From Apiotrichum sp. Y4204 (taxonomy: Eukaryota; Basidiomycota; Tremellomycetes; Trichosporonales; Trichosporonaceae): a DNA stretch of 64,000 bases. A model generated the notes under the pieces. That model saw nothing but the letters and a program-made list of their open reading frames with translations. It searched no databases and was not told the DNA's origin. Location: NCBI GenBank assembly GCA_025531455.1, contig JAMYHL010000029.1, forward strand, positions 248,001 through 312,000, in the 5' to 3' direction. Position numbers and translations under genes: made by a program. This document shows, piece by piece, positions 33,729 through 46,452 of the stretch (the stretch's first letter is position 1; every line of letters starts with the position of its first letter).

Positions 33729-36313
33729 TTAGCGCCTGCGCAACTCGCCGACTGTCGTCCAGCCATCAGCAGTGAGGGCCTGAGGCTTCTTGATCGGCGA
33801 AGTGGGTGGAGGAAGTGTGGCCTTCTTCGGCGACGCAGATCCCGGGACGTGACGGGGGGCCTGCGGGCTCGGCGGGAGTCCGTTTGAAGAACGGCGACCG
33901 TTTGTCGATCCGCTCTTGGTCGGCGAACGGCTACCACGCGACGAGCGGCGCGGCTCCTTCATGTCATACTTGCCTGTACGGATTTCGAGCCTTGATGGCT
34001 CATCTGTGCTCGACATACGGCGGGGTGCACTTGTGCTAGGGCGGCGAGTCCACGAGGTGGTGGCCGTAGGCGACGGCAGACCCTCCCAGTCAATCCCGAG
34101 GACAGCCGAGTTGGGCATGCTGTTTGCAGTAGACGAGCGACGCACGACAGGGGAGCCTAGCGAGGGCGGTGTGGCGGCAGTCATCAGCGAAGTGCTGCTT
34201 CCAGTAGTGGTGCGCGACAGCGCTGGAAGCTCAGTCGGTGAGTGGCGGTCCGGCGACGGCGGAAGCTCCAAAACCTTTGTGCTCGTGACCTCGTCGTCAA
34301 AGGCGAACGATGGCGGCTGGCGCTGGCAGTCAAGCCAGGTCTGCCGCGTGAGCACAATAGAGTGCGTAAAGTCGATCGGGATGAGAGTCGACGACTTTTT
34401 CGCTGCTTTGACTCTCCATTCGCCCTTGCCGCCGCGGCCAATCCACCGAAGAACGCGAAAGTTCGGCATGCGGCGGAGGAATTTGCGGAGATCGCGAAGG
34501 TCGACGACTGCAGAGTCTGTCTCTGCTTCCGCCATCTTCTCCGCAAGGAAGAGTGGGAGAGAAACTTCCTCCTTGCTGTCCTTGCGCTTTTTCGCCTTCT
34601 TGGGTGCCGTCGTATTGTACTGGGGTTCACTTGTGATGGAGAGCTCCGCGAGGTCCGGGATGTGGCCAAATGCATTGGACATTGAGATCTGTTGTTAGCA
34701 AAAAGATAGGCCATTGGCTCACGATGTCAATGAACGGGGCCTTGACAGCTACCTGGAGCGTGACCAGACGGGGGCAGTTGGTCACCAGCCTCTCGAGCTG
34801 CGTCGGGTGCAACTCGAACCAGTCAAGGCAGAGGTGTTCAAGACCGCCGCCCTCGTCGCACAGCACGTCGAAGAGATCCTCCGGGATTCCGTCAGGGTCA
34901 TGTGTCGAGTTACGCTGCGGAACAGCAACGGATGCCGGCGGATACGGCAGCGCGGCAACTGGGTGCACCAGGCGACGAATACTAAACTTGTTGAGCTGCC
35001 GGAACGGCACTTCATGGATCGATCCAAGATGGTCCAGCACCCATCTGAACGTCAGCCCTGGCAAAACCCAGAACATACGAATGGTGAGAGCCCGTTTCCG
35101 AGATATCCACCTCGAGGCTTTGAAATGTCGGCGGCCAGACAGTGATCTGTCCCCATGGATTCTTGCCGAGGCGGCCTGACGTCAACAGTGCACCTTGTGG
35201 TACACTCACCCTCGACATCATTCAGGCGCAGACTTTCCAAAACGGAGCACTCTTCGATGAGCGTGCGGAGGCAGTCGGCGGTGAATTTCAGGCCCGAGGT
35301 GCCAATGCAGAGGTGGCGCAGACTGCGGAGCGCGCCAAAGGCGCCGATCGACTCGCACAGTCGCGTGTCGAGGAAGTGTGTGCTTAGCGTAAGGGTGTGC
35401 AGTCGGGGCTGGTGAGCAAATTCGAGCTGTGAGAGTATCTGAAGATGGGTGCCAACGGAACGTGCCTGAGGAGGTTAGACAATGTTGCAATCTGGATTAA
35501 CGTACGCCTGCGCCACTGAGACCTTCCAGGCGAAGCTCCTCCAGATCCTCCCATGCGATGCCGAGCGCCTGGCCACCGAGACCTATTGCCCGCGGGCGGC
35601 CGTTCTCACTGCCCTCGGCTTCTTCTCCCAATGGCTCCAGATCGAACCCAGGTGGGATCGCGAGCTGAGGGTCGATGGTGATACGTGGGTATGCTGGTAC
35701 GCCGTCTACTTGGCCGGGATGTATCGGAGGGTTTGAGAGGGCGAGTTTACGAAGCTTTGTGAGCCCCGCAATGGACTATTGATCGTCAATAAGCACCCTT
35801 GATGACGCTTTGCGGCGCGCCGCGACCCACCTTCCACATGGAGCCCCCGACGCCAAAGCCCGTCTCCCACACGAGCTCCTCCAGTCCTGGTAGCTGATCA
35901 ATGAGGCTCGATGCAAACTCCCACATCTCGATGCGGTCGATCATTCGCGAAACCTCGTTGACACTGTCAGGGGTATGCTCTGGACAGGGGTGGGCAAAGC
36001 GGAGAACGCGGACATTTGCAGCATTGGCGGGATACCTGTAATGGTCAGACGCCACTGAGCGGGGCTTGTCGAACACACCTCAGAACGGAGAGGAGTTTAG
36101 GTTTCTGTGCCCGCGCCGGGCAGCACGTCGGCGCCTCGTCGATAGCCTCGTGCATAGACTCGTGGCCCATTGTACCGGCAATGGGGATTTCCACTTCAAG
36201 CCTGCGGTACAGATAACTACATGCCGCCGTGTACATGTCCGAGTTTCCGCTGAACAGGCAGGATGGGAGCGCGGCTGGGTCGGCGGCGAAGACATGGGGG
36301 AGGACTTCTGTTG
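33729..36313 (-). CDS. F-box / leucine-rich-repeat-like protein
   Basis: Seven exons can be joined: about 36313-36080, 36035-35831, 35775-35506, 35465-35210, 35175-35082, 35046-34725 and 34692-33729. The first visible one reads EVLPHVFAADPAALPSCLF then MYTAACSYLYRRLEVEIPIA, the F-box-like N-terminus with the 'YLYR' turn typical of fungal F-box proteins. The middle exons are Leu-rich with LRR-like spacing (LRSLRHLCIGTSGLKF, CSVLESLRLNDVE, LVTLQVAVKAPF). The last exon has a basic patch (KKAKKRKDSKEE) and a Ser/Pro-rich disordered tail of about 200 residues. It probably recruits a substrate to an SCF ubiquitin ligase. The true start is unresolved: in-frame stops lie just upstream of 36313, so a further 5' exon is needed or translation begins at the ATG near 36236. 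Confidence 0.65.
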
Positions 36314-39300
36314 AGCGTCAGAGCATAATAACGGCAAAAACTGCGGGGTAGCAGGGTGGGAGCGGGGCCAGAGTCAGCGTCCGTGCGAGCCGCAGGAGGA
36401 GATCAGAACGAGGGGGCGGTGAGTGGCAACCCGACATCCAACAAAAGAAGGGAAGACGCACACGGCCAGACGGAGGCCCGTCTCCGCTCCGTTCATGCAG
36501 AGGTCGTGCTCACGATCCCAACACTCGTGCACTCATGAAAGGTCAGAAACGTACCTAGCAACCGTGATAGAGGCTGGGCCTCCTGGCAGGGGCTCGACCG
36601 CCCACTGTCGCCGTCGGGGGCGGAGCTTGGTTGCAACACCATTTGGTTGTTCTCCGAGACGCAGTGTCGGTGTCAAGAGGACAGCAGGAATCGAAGAGAG
36701 TTAGTCGACAAGGAAGATGGACTTGGACTGGAGAGAAGGAGTGTGGATTGTGGAAGTGAGTCGATTGGGAGGAAGGTGGAATCGAGAGGTGTTGAGAAGA
36801 ATGACGATGAGGTGTGAGGATAGTGTTTGAGGCGAACGAGAATGTTGAGAAAGGACAAAGTGATGGTGAGGAGGCAAGAGGTAGCGCCGAGGTCAACGGG
36901 CGCCGCCAACTGACGGGAGAGATAAAGTGGGGGATGGGTTAACAAAGAGTGAGTTGTCGAGCACACACTGCAACCTCGCCCCTCTTGGTCGGAGAGTCAC
37001 TTTGAGTCAGGTCCTGTCCGCTCTGCGCGCGCGAGCGGAGGTTAAACTGGCTACAACTCTAAGCCTGTCGTGTGTGTGTGTGCACTGCACACACTGCGGG
37101 CGTGTGATAGATCTGACAACAAGCAACGAGCGAAGTGAGTCGACGTGCGCAGGGCGGGAAGGTGGTACGAGTCGGAGTTCCGTGCATTGCCGCCCACTTC
37201 GCAATCACGGCGGCGACCCTCGCGGTGCCATGCTTGACTGCCTTTCAGACGCCAATGCCACCCCTTCTGCACCGCTCGTTCTTGTCTCCTCCTCGCGGCT
37301 CATGCAAACTCAAGCGATCAAGTGGTCGTTGCCGGCCGATTTTTCCCCCTGCCCATCCGGAGCCCAGGGGCTCAGACCTCCAACCCCGATGTACATCGGC
37401 TCCGGCCCAGGGTCACAGAGTGCGGCAGTTGTATAGCACGGACGAACATCTTGGGAGCATGTGAGCAGAAAATGGTGGCAACGGCGCGTCCGTCTGACTG
37501 TGCGCAGCACGCAGTGCGCACAGACCACGATAGGCCACGATCCTCTGTTGCTCACATCGCTCATTCTCCCACGATCTCACATCTCGACCTACGCCATCGC
37601 TTGTACGAGAGCAAGGTCTAGCCAGGCCGATCATGTCAGGTGGACCAGAGCAGAGGAGTTTCCCTTTGCCTTTCGAATGCACCTAGACTTGCAAGCAGTG
37701 AGAACCACCAGCATCCATAGCCCCGATGTTCTGTGCGCGCTGTGCGGCGCCGAGCGAGCACGTGATGACAAGCACGCTCCATGTCTGCTGACCCTGGGAA
37801 AGGTGGAGCTCGGCGCGCTTCTTGTCGTGTACAGCGCACCTAGTGTAGTGGGGGCAGGAGGATCGCAGTGTACCATCACCGCCGAGCGCCGAGCATGCCG
37901 AGCGTGGAGCTTTGGTGTCCTCGTGACAGATTGTCGATGAGACACACATTCACAACAACAAAAGTGGCAGCAGCAGGAAGCAGTGGTCGTCACAAGTGGA
38001 GGTGGAGGTGGCAGTTAGCGGAGATTGAGAGAAACTCCGTGATCGAGGAGGGCTATGCCACAACTCGGAGCTGCGTGACTGGATTGACTGAACCAGGATG
38101 AAGAAAAGATATAATCGATAAAAGAGTATCAAGATTGTACAAGAGACGCAGTACAAGAACGTCACACACGCGCAAGCAAAAGCTGGGGAGAGCTTGACGA
38201 CATGATTTTGAATGTTGCGGACTAGAGTCAGTCCTATGTCAGCCAGCAAGACACGCTCTACCAAAAGACAATCAGCTATTCGGCGCATGAAAGGACTGCA
38301 TTATTGAGGATCGACGGAATGGCGGCGCATGCGAATCTCCTTTCCGTTTCCAGTCTGTTCTCATTCCGTCGAACATGGATGTCGCTGATTGTAATTCCGA
38401 CAGCGAGATACCACGGAAAAACGATACGCAACTCAACTAACGCGAAAGTGACTCCCAGAAACCCGGTCAGGCTTAAGATACCAGGCCCATAGGGACGACC
38501 CACGATGTTCTAGTCCTCAAAAGATCGCATCTCTGCCAGCGGCACTAGTACTGCAACCGATCGGAAACGGTCGGAAACGGAATGCTGCAGGATATGGGTT
38601 TGTAACAAATTACTGTGTCCATGTGGGTTACGGGATACTGCGAGGTCTCTCACCGCCGGTGAGTTGACCTTGGTCATAAAGAGTAACTAGTGGCGAAGAC
38701 GATATGGTCGGGGCCGAACAATGACAGTTCCCATCATACCATCGCTCACCTCCGACGACTCAAAGCCTGCGTGTCCCTATCTTATCACGTACTCACGAGC
38801 CCAAGCTTAACCCTGAGCTATCCGGCAACTAGTGTATGATTCACACGCTTGTTGCCCACATATCACCGATGGAAATATCCAGAACAGCCGCTGATGGTCC
38901 TCCAGAATTGACATCAGTCGTTGTTGGTCAGCTGGAGACACGCTCAGGTGACAAAACCCTCCGGTACAGTGCATTACAGAATGAGGAATGAGCGAGAATT
39001 TGCTGGGCTGGAGCTGTTACCAGCGATGCCCACCTGTCGGCGACCCTCAATCCCAGACCCACTGTTTACTCAATAAGTATATGCACGATGCGCAGCATGC
39101 ACTTGCGATCTTGAACATACCGCGGCCACACATGACGTCGCACCAGCACAACCAGAGCTCAGCTCAGCATCGATGACCACATTCCCCACATTGCCATGGT
39201 GGGTTGGATTTTAGTCGGAAGTAGGCACCATCCTGGCGCGAGACAGAGCAGCTAGCAATTGGTCGGTTGAACCAAATCGCACCACCATCCAGCCGGCACC

Positions 39301-40317
39301 CGTGACTACAAAATTATGACATGATAGTCACCTGAACGCCTATTTCCGTCCGGCCATCCAGCCCAAGCCCGGCGGCTGAGGGGCGATGGCTTGATCATGC
39401 CTGACCCACCTGATCGCGTACCCTGGAAGAGGCTTCCAGGCTGCTGACTGTGCAATCAGGTTTTAGGCCGGCTTTCGCGACCTTGCCCCAGACCCAAATT
39501 CTTGCACTTCGGCGGGTTTTCTATTATGGTTGATTTGCCGTCAGAGGTACCACGGCCCCATCAACAGAGATGGCCCACACCACAACTCTGTGCATGTGGG
39601 GGGAGCTTGGCGCAACCGAAGGAGAAAACTCCTCCTCCTGCACTTCCTCTGCCGTAATGCCCGCCGTGCCGATGCCGCGCTCCGGCACCTTGTATGACTC
39701 CCACCACTTGGGCTCCTGGATCGGGCAACCCGTCATGCTGTTTTGGTCCAGCTCTTAGTTTGGTGGCTGACTTGTGAGTTGGAGCCAATACCGCCTTGGT
39801 CATAGGCACAGGAGCATTGCGGGCGGCCCAGCTGCGAGACCGCGCCAGGGGTAATCGGACCGCCGGCCAGTGACGGCGAGAGGGACCTCGGGCATCTGGG
39901 TCGGTGGTTTTAGCACCTTTCTCGGCGCCCGCTCCACACATGGCCTCTCGGCGCCCGTCATCCAGAAAAAAATGTACCGGCGTAGTGCGGTGATGGCAAT
40001 GCAATAAATATAACCACTGCTCGCAACGCCGAGACCAAGTCTTACTCGATAAACATACACAAGAACCTGCTCGCCACCGACCTGGCTACGACCTCGACCT
40101 TCTTCATCGTCTCTCAGAACTTGTTTTTAACTGCCGTCACTCCTTGCGTTTATTTGCGTTGTCGCCCATCGCCCACTTAGCCTAATCTCACCCCTCCCGC
40201 CTTCCCCCCCACTCCCCGCCTCACAGTGGTAAGTACCTGGCAGGTCGCCTGACTGGCTGGAGCCAAGGCTGGCAAATCTGCATTGCCTGGGTTTGATACA
40301 AATACCTGACGCTCCAG
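36314..40317. other. Four-kilobase gene-poor stretch
   Basis: I find no gene that I can support. On the minus strand a 70-codon frame (39524-39736) starting MTGCPIQEPKWWES has coding-like codon use for its first half; it is reported as a finding. A short duplicated CGGAAACGG occurs near 38563-38580. A TATA-like AATAAATATAA (about 40003-40013) lies about 300 bp before the transporter start. Everything else looks like unconstrained intergenic DNA, though long non-coding RNAs cannot be excluded. Confidence 0.4.
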
Positions 40318-42327
40318 ATGGCCGCAACACAACACAACAGCGTATCCTCCGAAACCGTCGTTGCCACTCCGGCCGATAAGAAGCACGAGAAGCGCGTTTC
40401 TGCCGCCCCCAACGTGAGTGCAGTGAGCGCATGTGTACAGTGGGGACCCCCTGCCCACCCACATGCGTGCTATTTTCATCCCAAGGTGACATCTACTGAC
40501 CGTGCACAGATGGCGTCCACTGCCGAAGAGCCCAAGGTGCCCACCGCCTACCCTACCGTCGATGCGGAGACCTGCCGGAAGTTGACGCTCAAGAAGCGTC
40601 CGTGGCGCCCCTACAGCACACCGTTCGAGACCATCGTCTCCGCCCCTTACAAGGGCAGCGGTACCGAGGAGGACCCGTATCTCATCGACTGGCTTGGAAA
40701 CGACCCGGAGGACCCCCAGCGCTGGCCGCAGATGATCAAGTGGGGCCAGATCTTCATCACTTCGCTTGCCACCCTCGCCGTTGCGCTCTCGTCGTCTGCC
40801 TACACTGGCGGTATCGTTGAGATGTTGCGTGAGTTTGGTGGATCAACCCTATTCTGGACTGGCGGTGTCTCGCTTTTCGTCCTCGGTTTCGCCTTTGGTC
40901 CCCTCTTCTGGGCTCCTGCCTCGGAGGTCTATGGCCGTCGTCTGATCTACATCATCTCGTACATGTTCCTCACCCTCTGGCAGGGTGTCACCATTGCCTC
41001 GCCGAACCGAGGCTCCATCCTCGTGTTCCGTGGAATGGCCGGTCTCTTTGGCTCCTCGCCGCTCGCCAACGCCGGTGGCACTGTTGCCGATATCCTTGAT
41101 GCCACCCAGATGGGTCTCGGTATGGCTCTGTTCTCCGTCGCCCCCTTCCTCGGTCCCGCCCTCGGCCCCATCACTGGAGGTTTCCTCGGTGACGCCGCAG
41201 GATGGCGCTGGGTCATGGGCTTCCTCACCATCTTCTGCGGCTGCATTCTCGTCCTGATCATCCTCTTCTCCGCCGAGACCTACGCCCCGCTTCTCCTTCG
41301 CCAGCGTGCCGCCCGCCTCTCCAAGGCTACCGGCAAGGTTTACCGTTACCGCGCCGACGCCGCCAAGAAGTTCAACCCCATCACGCTTTTCAAGGCCTCG
41401 CTCATCCGCCCTTGGAAGTTCCTCTTCCTCGAGCCCATCGTCATCATCCTCTCCCTCTACGTTGCCATCATCTACGGTATTCTCTACCTCAACTTTGCCG
41501 CCTACCCCATCGTTTTCACCCAGGGCCGCGGCTGGTCGGTCGGTATTGGCGGTCTTGCCTTCCTCGGTATCATGGTCGGTGCCCTCATGTCCGTCGTTGT
41601 GACCATCTTCTTCACCAACCCCCGCTACATCAAGACAATCAAGGCCCGTGGCTACCCGCTTCCTGAGGACCGTCTCCCCCCGGCCATGTGGGGTGGTGTT
41701 GTCATTGTGATCGGTCTCGCCGGCTTCGCCGCTACTGACGGCCCGAACGTCCACTGGATTGCCCCCATCATTTTCGGTATTCCCTTCGGTATGGGCATGG
41801 TCGTCCTCTTCCTCTCCACCATGGGCTACCTCGTCGACGTCTACACTGTGTACGCCGCCTCGGTTCTCGCCGCCAACTCGGTTCTCCGTTCTCTCTTCGG
41901 TGCCGCCTTCCCCCTCTTCACCAAGCCGATGTACGAGAAGCTCGGTATCCACTGGGCCGCCGCTCTTCCCGGTTTCCTCGCCTTTGCCTGCCTGCCCTTC
42001 CCCTTCCTCTTCTACAAGTACGGCGCCAAGATCCGTGCCAAGTGCAAGTACGCTGCCGAGGCCGCTGCGATGTTTGCGCAGATCATGGCTGCCCGCAAGG
42101 CCGCGATGGCGTCGGCTACCGGCGACGCGGAGAAGGATGCGGGCATGGAGCCGGTCGAGCGCGTCCGCTCGATCGAGGAGGAGGACCCCGCCCTCGGCTC
42201 CCCCGAGGTGTACACCCTCGAGCGCACCATGTCGATGGAGGAGGAGATCCACTCGCCCCGCAGCATCCGCACACCGCTCAGCAGGACGACCTCGCCTGCC
42301 ATCTCGACCGGCAGCCGTCGCGCATAA
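40318..42327 (+). CDS. MFS transporter, DHA1 (drug/polyamine:H+ antiporter) family
   Basis: This is a plasma-membrane-type proton antiporter with 12 predicted membrane helices. After a cytosolic N-terminus it reads DPYLIDWLGNDPEDPQRWP, the typical DHA1 entry motif (ND..NP..W). It then has SSSAYTGGI, GFAFGPLFWAPASEVYGRR (motif A-like loop), and GLFGSSPLANAGGTVADI and LGPALGPITGGFLGDAAGWR (motif C-like, antiporter). The closest well-known relatives are Tpo/Flu1-type polyamine and drug exporters. A 96-nt intron (40414-40509) falls right before an ATG at 40510, so two N-termini are possible; with it spliced the protein is 637 residues. The C-terminal tail is Ser/Glu-rich. The substrate cannot be told from sequence. 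Confidence 0.88.
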   Translation: MAATQHNSVSSETVVATPADKKHEKRVSAAPNVSAVSACVQWGPPAHPHACYFHPKVTSTDRAQMASTAEEPKVPTAYPTVDAETCRKLTLKKRPWRPYSTPFETIVSAPYKGSGTEEDPYLIDWLGNDPEDPQRWPQMIKWGQIFITSLATLAVALSSSAYTGGIVEMLREFGGSTLFWTGGVSLFVLGFAFGPLFWAPASEVYGRRLIYIISYMFLTLWQGVTIASPNRGSILVFRGMAGLFGSSPLANAGGTVADILDATQMGLGMALFSVAPFLGPALGPITGGFLGDAAGWRWVMGFLTIFCGCILVLIILFSAETYAPLLLRQRAARLSKATGKVYRYRADAAKKFNPITLFKASLIRPWKFLFLEPIVIILSLYVAIIYGILYLNFAAYPIVFTQGRGWSVGIGGLAFLGIMVGALMSVVVTIFFTNPRYIKTIKARGYPLPEDRLPPAMWGGVVIVIGLAGFAATDGPNVHWIAPIIFGIPFGMGMVVLFLSTMGYLVDVYTVYAASVLAANSVLRSLFGAAFPLFTKPMYEKLGIHWAAALPGFLAFACLPFPFLFYKYGAKIRAKCKYAAEAAAMFAQIMAARKAAMASATGDAEKDAGMEPVERVRSIEEEDPALGSPEVYTLERTMSMEEEIHSPRSIRTPLSRTTSPAISTGSRRA

Positions 42328-42817
42328 TTGCCGATTTGGACTCGACGTCGGTATTCCTACTCGTGTGCACGGTGTTGGCACACATAGACTTATACTTAGA
42401 TTATAATGTAATCACATACTCGCACTCCAGTTGCATTCTAAACGTAGCACATCGCTGGGGCGGGCTGCTGCTATATGGTGTCAGGAACGCTTGGCATGAA
42501 CCGGAGCTATGGATGTCCCCTCAGACTCAAGGCTCGTTAGTCGTAGCGGCCTATGCCGTCGGTCGGCTGTGCCTTTCCTCGATACGCGCTGATAACCGAT
42601 CATACCGCGATATCCGCTTACAGGTGACTAACGAAGGATGTTCGCCCGACCTGCCAAAATACGCTCTGTGCAATGCAATGCATGTCTACAGGGCGACAAC
42701 GATTGTCCCAAATAAATATGTGATACCAAAAAGCCATCTAGTGCCGAGTGGAGTGGATGGATGAAGTACGAGGTGAGTGCGAATATGTAGTGTCTATGTA
42801 CCATGTGTATTACGGCT
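42328..42817. other. Convergent 3' region between transporter and carrier genes
   Basis: These 490 bases hold the two 3' untranslated regions. I see no further gene or repeat. Confidence 0.4.
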
Positions 42818-45685
42818 CTAAGGCTGGAGGACCTTGGGAAGGGCGTTGACGTGCTTTGCGGCGCTGTCGCCGTTGACCATGCCGAAACGGCTCGAGCAGT
42901 CGAGGAGGATACGGAGGCCGTTCCGTGCGCGGATGCGGGAGATGTCGGTGCTGCCGAGGAGCGGGCGGGCAGCAGCAGCGGCGTTGGCGACGGCCGTGTT
43001 GTCGTCGCCGAAGGGGTAGGGGAATGTCTTGCTGAGAACCTCGTACACAGCGAGCGTGACACCGAACTGAGGCGATGAACGGATAATACGCGCAATGCCA
43101 CCCTTGTAGAGCGCACGCACACCCTCCTCCCTGAGAATCGTGCGGAAGCCGTCGGTGAAGCCTTTGTACACGGTCTGGCCTGCACGGGCCTGGGTTTGCA
43201 GGCGGGTCTTGACAACATCGGCGGGAGTGGTGAGGTAGGCGGCGGGCATGCCAGCAATACCGGCGGCGAGAAGGAGCTCCCCGAACGACAGCTGCTTGCC
43301 GCGCTTGCCCTCATGGAAGACGTCCTTCTTGAGGTGTGCGTATGCGGTGAAGTAGATCATGGAGAAGGGGACATCACGCCACAGACATGCGACGGCGCCC
43401 TTGTAGAGGCCGAGGACACCAAGCTGCTTGATAACGTGGAGTGCTGAGCGACGGACAGCTTCGCCACCCTCTTGCCTCGCAGCCTCACCGGCCATCTGCA
43501 GACGAATCTTGACAATCTCGAGGGGGTTGGTCACACTGACCTGGCATCCACCAGCCAGACCACCGGCCATAAACTCGGCCCACAGAGGAATGACGCCAGT
43601 CTCCGGGTCGGTGAACCGTTTCCGCACGGTCTCATTGACGGTGATCTTGATGGCCTTCTCAGGCGCCACACCGACAAGCTGGGGAAGCACACCACGGTAG
43701 AAAGCACGGATGCCACCCTCGTTCGCGTACACCTTCTTGACGCAGTCGAAGGCGTTGCGGTACATGACCTCGCCGACGACGTTCGAACGCTGGTTCTGGA
43801 GACGCGTCTTGACGAGATCGATAGGGTATACGGTGAACGCACCAACACCGCCAGCGATACCGCCGAGAACAAAGTTATATGTGCTCCGACCAACCGCATG
43901 GAAAAACGACTCGGGAGCCTTGGGTTCTGCCGGGAGGAGGTCGGCAGGTGCAGTCCATTTTGCGTCAAGGAGCGAGCGGAAGTCGCCCAGCGTGAGCCGT
44001 TCTGCGCCAATACCGCCGTTACCACCACGCGACGCAAAGTGCCAAATGATACGTGCCTCCATCGGGGTGAAAACATTGGAGCGAAGAGATGCGGCAGCCT
44101 CGTCGAGGAAATCGGCAACACCGATGCGGCCGTCCTTGGACTTGCGGACAGCGCGCTGGATGACACGCTCGACGAGGTCCATGTCGCGAATGACATTGTG
44201 GAAGGCAATGACCTCGGAGTAGGAAATCTTGCGACCGGGGTTGAGCGTGCAAAGGGTCGGCAGGCGGGTAAGAACCGAGTCGGAGAGCTTGTGGCCAGCA
44301 ACTTCAATGATGATGCGCTGGAAGTCCTCCGGGTCAATGTATCCATCGCCGTCCTTGTCGAAGAACTGCTGTGCCTGACGGAGCCGCTCGCCCTGGAACC
44401 CCTTGATCATCTGGGTGAACTCCTGATAGCCAAGAAGGTTCATCGAGCTACCGCGCTTGCCGATGTACAGCTTCATCCAGTCGCAGTCAAAGTTGAACGG
44501 AATACCGCTCGGGGCGATGTTCGCCGACATGACCGACTTGAACTCCTCAAAGTCGACCTGTCCGGAAGCATCGACATCGAAGAAGGAGAACGCGAGCTGG
44601 TAGTCCGCGTCGGGCCTCTTGAGAATCGTCTCAAACACCACAAAGTCCTCGAAGGACACAAGGCCACGCTTCTTGACATCGGCGACTCGGAAAACTGCGG
44701 AACGGGTCAGCACTTCGGACGAGACCGAGGATGTCTGATGATAACAATCGGGCCAATCGCAGGCAGAGCCAGCACATCGCACGGTCCGAGTTCTTCAAGA
44801 AACACGAGCTTTCTACGTACGGATGCTGTACTGTTCCCGGCTGATGCGGTTGAGGCCCTCCTCGGTGGGCGCGATGGCATCGATGAACTGCTGGGTGTTG
44901 AGGTATCTGCAAAGCGGGATCGGTGTAATTGATGGGTTGCAAAGGGTTTATCATATCCGGATTCGCGCGGAAAAATGTGGTCAGCACCGTATCGATCATG
45001 ACACGAGGGGAGATCTGTCGGCGGCGGCCGATAAGTGAGTGGCAGCCAGTTGGCAAGTGGCACACGGCGGCGCTATCTAGGCGCCGTGGACAACGAGCCC
45101 GCGGGGTAACACGTTCCTGCAGGGATGCATGTCATTGAAGCGAAGCGGTCTGCGTGCGCGCTTATAATTATGGCTGGCTTCGCCGGCTGGGCCGGCTGCG
45201 CTGGCTGGCACGGCACAGTTTTTTTTTTTCCTGTGTAAGGGACCACCGTGCTGTCACTGCCGGTTTTTTTTCGGGCCAGCGCATGACACGATCCGCGATC
45301 TGGCTACGATGGCAGCCGTCATGATCGCGAAGCGCTGCCAACCTGTGGATGCAAGCTGCCCAGCGAGGATAGATGATGCCTTCGGTGGGCTTCAAGCTGC
45401 ATGCAGGTGCGCATCATGCAAACGTGTGCATGCAAGCCGGCGTGACCACCACAACCTGCCGCCTCCGGTGTGTGGCCATCCACGACGGCCACGAGCGCCG
45501 TTGCACGTCTCGAACAGCTCTGCAGCTGCAGAACAGCATAGACCAACTACTCACTTTGTGCCGTCAACCTCCTCGCGGGCAAACTTGTCGAACGTCTTCT
45601 TCCAGCGCTGCAGCTCGGACGCCGCGGGCTTGATGAGCGAGCTAGGCGATAGCTTTGACGCCGTACTTGTTGCGTCTCCCGACAT
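42818..45685 (-). CDS. AGC1: Calcium-binding mitochondrial aspartate/glutamate carrier (Aralar/AGC1 type)
   Basis: This inner-membrane carrier exchanges aspartate for glutamate plus a proton and feeds the malate-aspartate shuttle. Exons 45685-45555, 44906-44821 and 44694-42818 give 697 residues. The N-terminal half holds EF-hands: FFDVDASGQVDFEEF and FFDKDGDGYIDPEDF have good loop residues. The C-terminal half has three mitochondrial carrier repeats with PxDxxKTRxQ signatures: YPIDLVKTRLQNQ, NPLEIVKIRLQMA and TPADVVKTRLQTQ. This arrangement matches animal Aralar/citrin and fungal EF-hand carriers rather than yeast Agc1, which has degenerate EF-hands. The first intron, 648 nt, is exceptionally long for this window. 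The start at 45685 is supported by coding-like codons and by the in-frame join to KYLNTQQF. Confidence 0.93.
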
Positions 45686-46452
45686 GATTGTTAAATGTGC
45701 TTTTGGCAGCTGCTTGCGGCGATGCTAGCGGCGAGAGTGGGTGCGTCGCAGGACGATGGTGAGGGAAAGAAAGTGAAGAGCTGGGAGAAGAATACGATGA
45801 TGCCTTGAACAATATTATTATGCCGCCAAAGTCGGGTGTGTGCCAAGCAGCGTATATCTCGGTGGTCCCTTACCGTTCAACCTAGTACGAGTCAGAACGG
45901 GAAGTGGTACTCACGGATACTCACACCCATGCACCCACCGCCGAGCAGCGCACGGCGCGCACGCTTGCCGCTCACGGAGATTGGAATCTTCTGACGCGAA
46001 CCTTGTTGCAGCGAGTCCTCTGCTCTGATGCCTCTTACTCGCAGGCATCGTGGCCCGGTTCGTAGTCGGTCAAGCTGGCCCGGTCACTTTTTTAAAAAAT
46101 ATCACTCAAGCAGCGTCAGCGTCAGGACTTGCTGGGTATTTGGTTTTGCATCCAGCACCCTTATGCCTCCCCTTTACCTCTCCCCTCGTGCTCCGTACCC
46201 GTCCCCCTACTTTTTCCGGTGCCCACCAGACCCACAAGAGATGCAAGGGATGCAGGATGTATCGCACATGGTATGCACATACTCTTGCGGAGTGATTCTG
46301 GCAGGGTACTTGTTCCTCTTGCATTGCGCAGTGTTAAACAGGCCGCGTGTTGCTGTTGATGATTACACTGCCGTTACTTTTGAACCCAATCGAGCGTTTA
46401 TCTGTCAGTCCCGAAAAAAAGTAGTAACCGCGCGGGCGTGCAATGCATGCCG

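Noticed and set aside
40849..42381. Long minus-strand frame opposite the MFS transporter
   Set aside because: Composition (E/G/D/V-rich) is the mirror of biased codons in the transporter; no family features.
43472..44932. Long + strand frame opposite the aspartate/glutamate carrier
   Set aside because: Shadow of a well-supported gene; no domain of its own.
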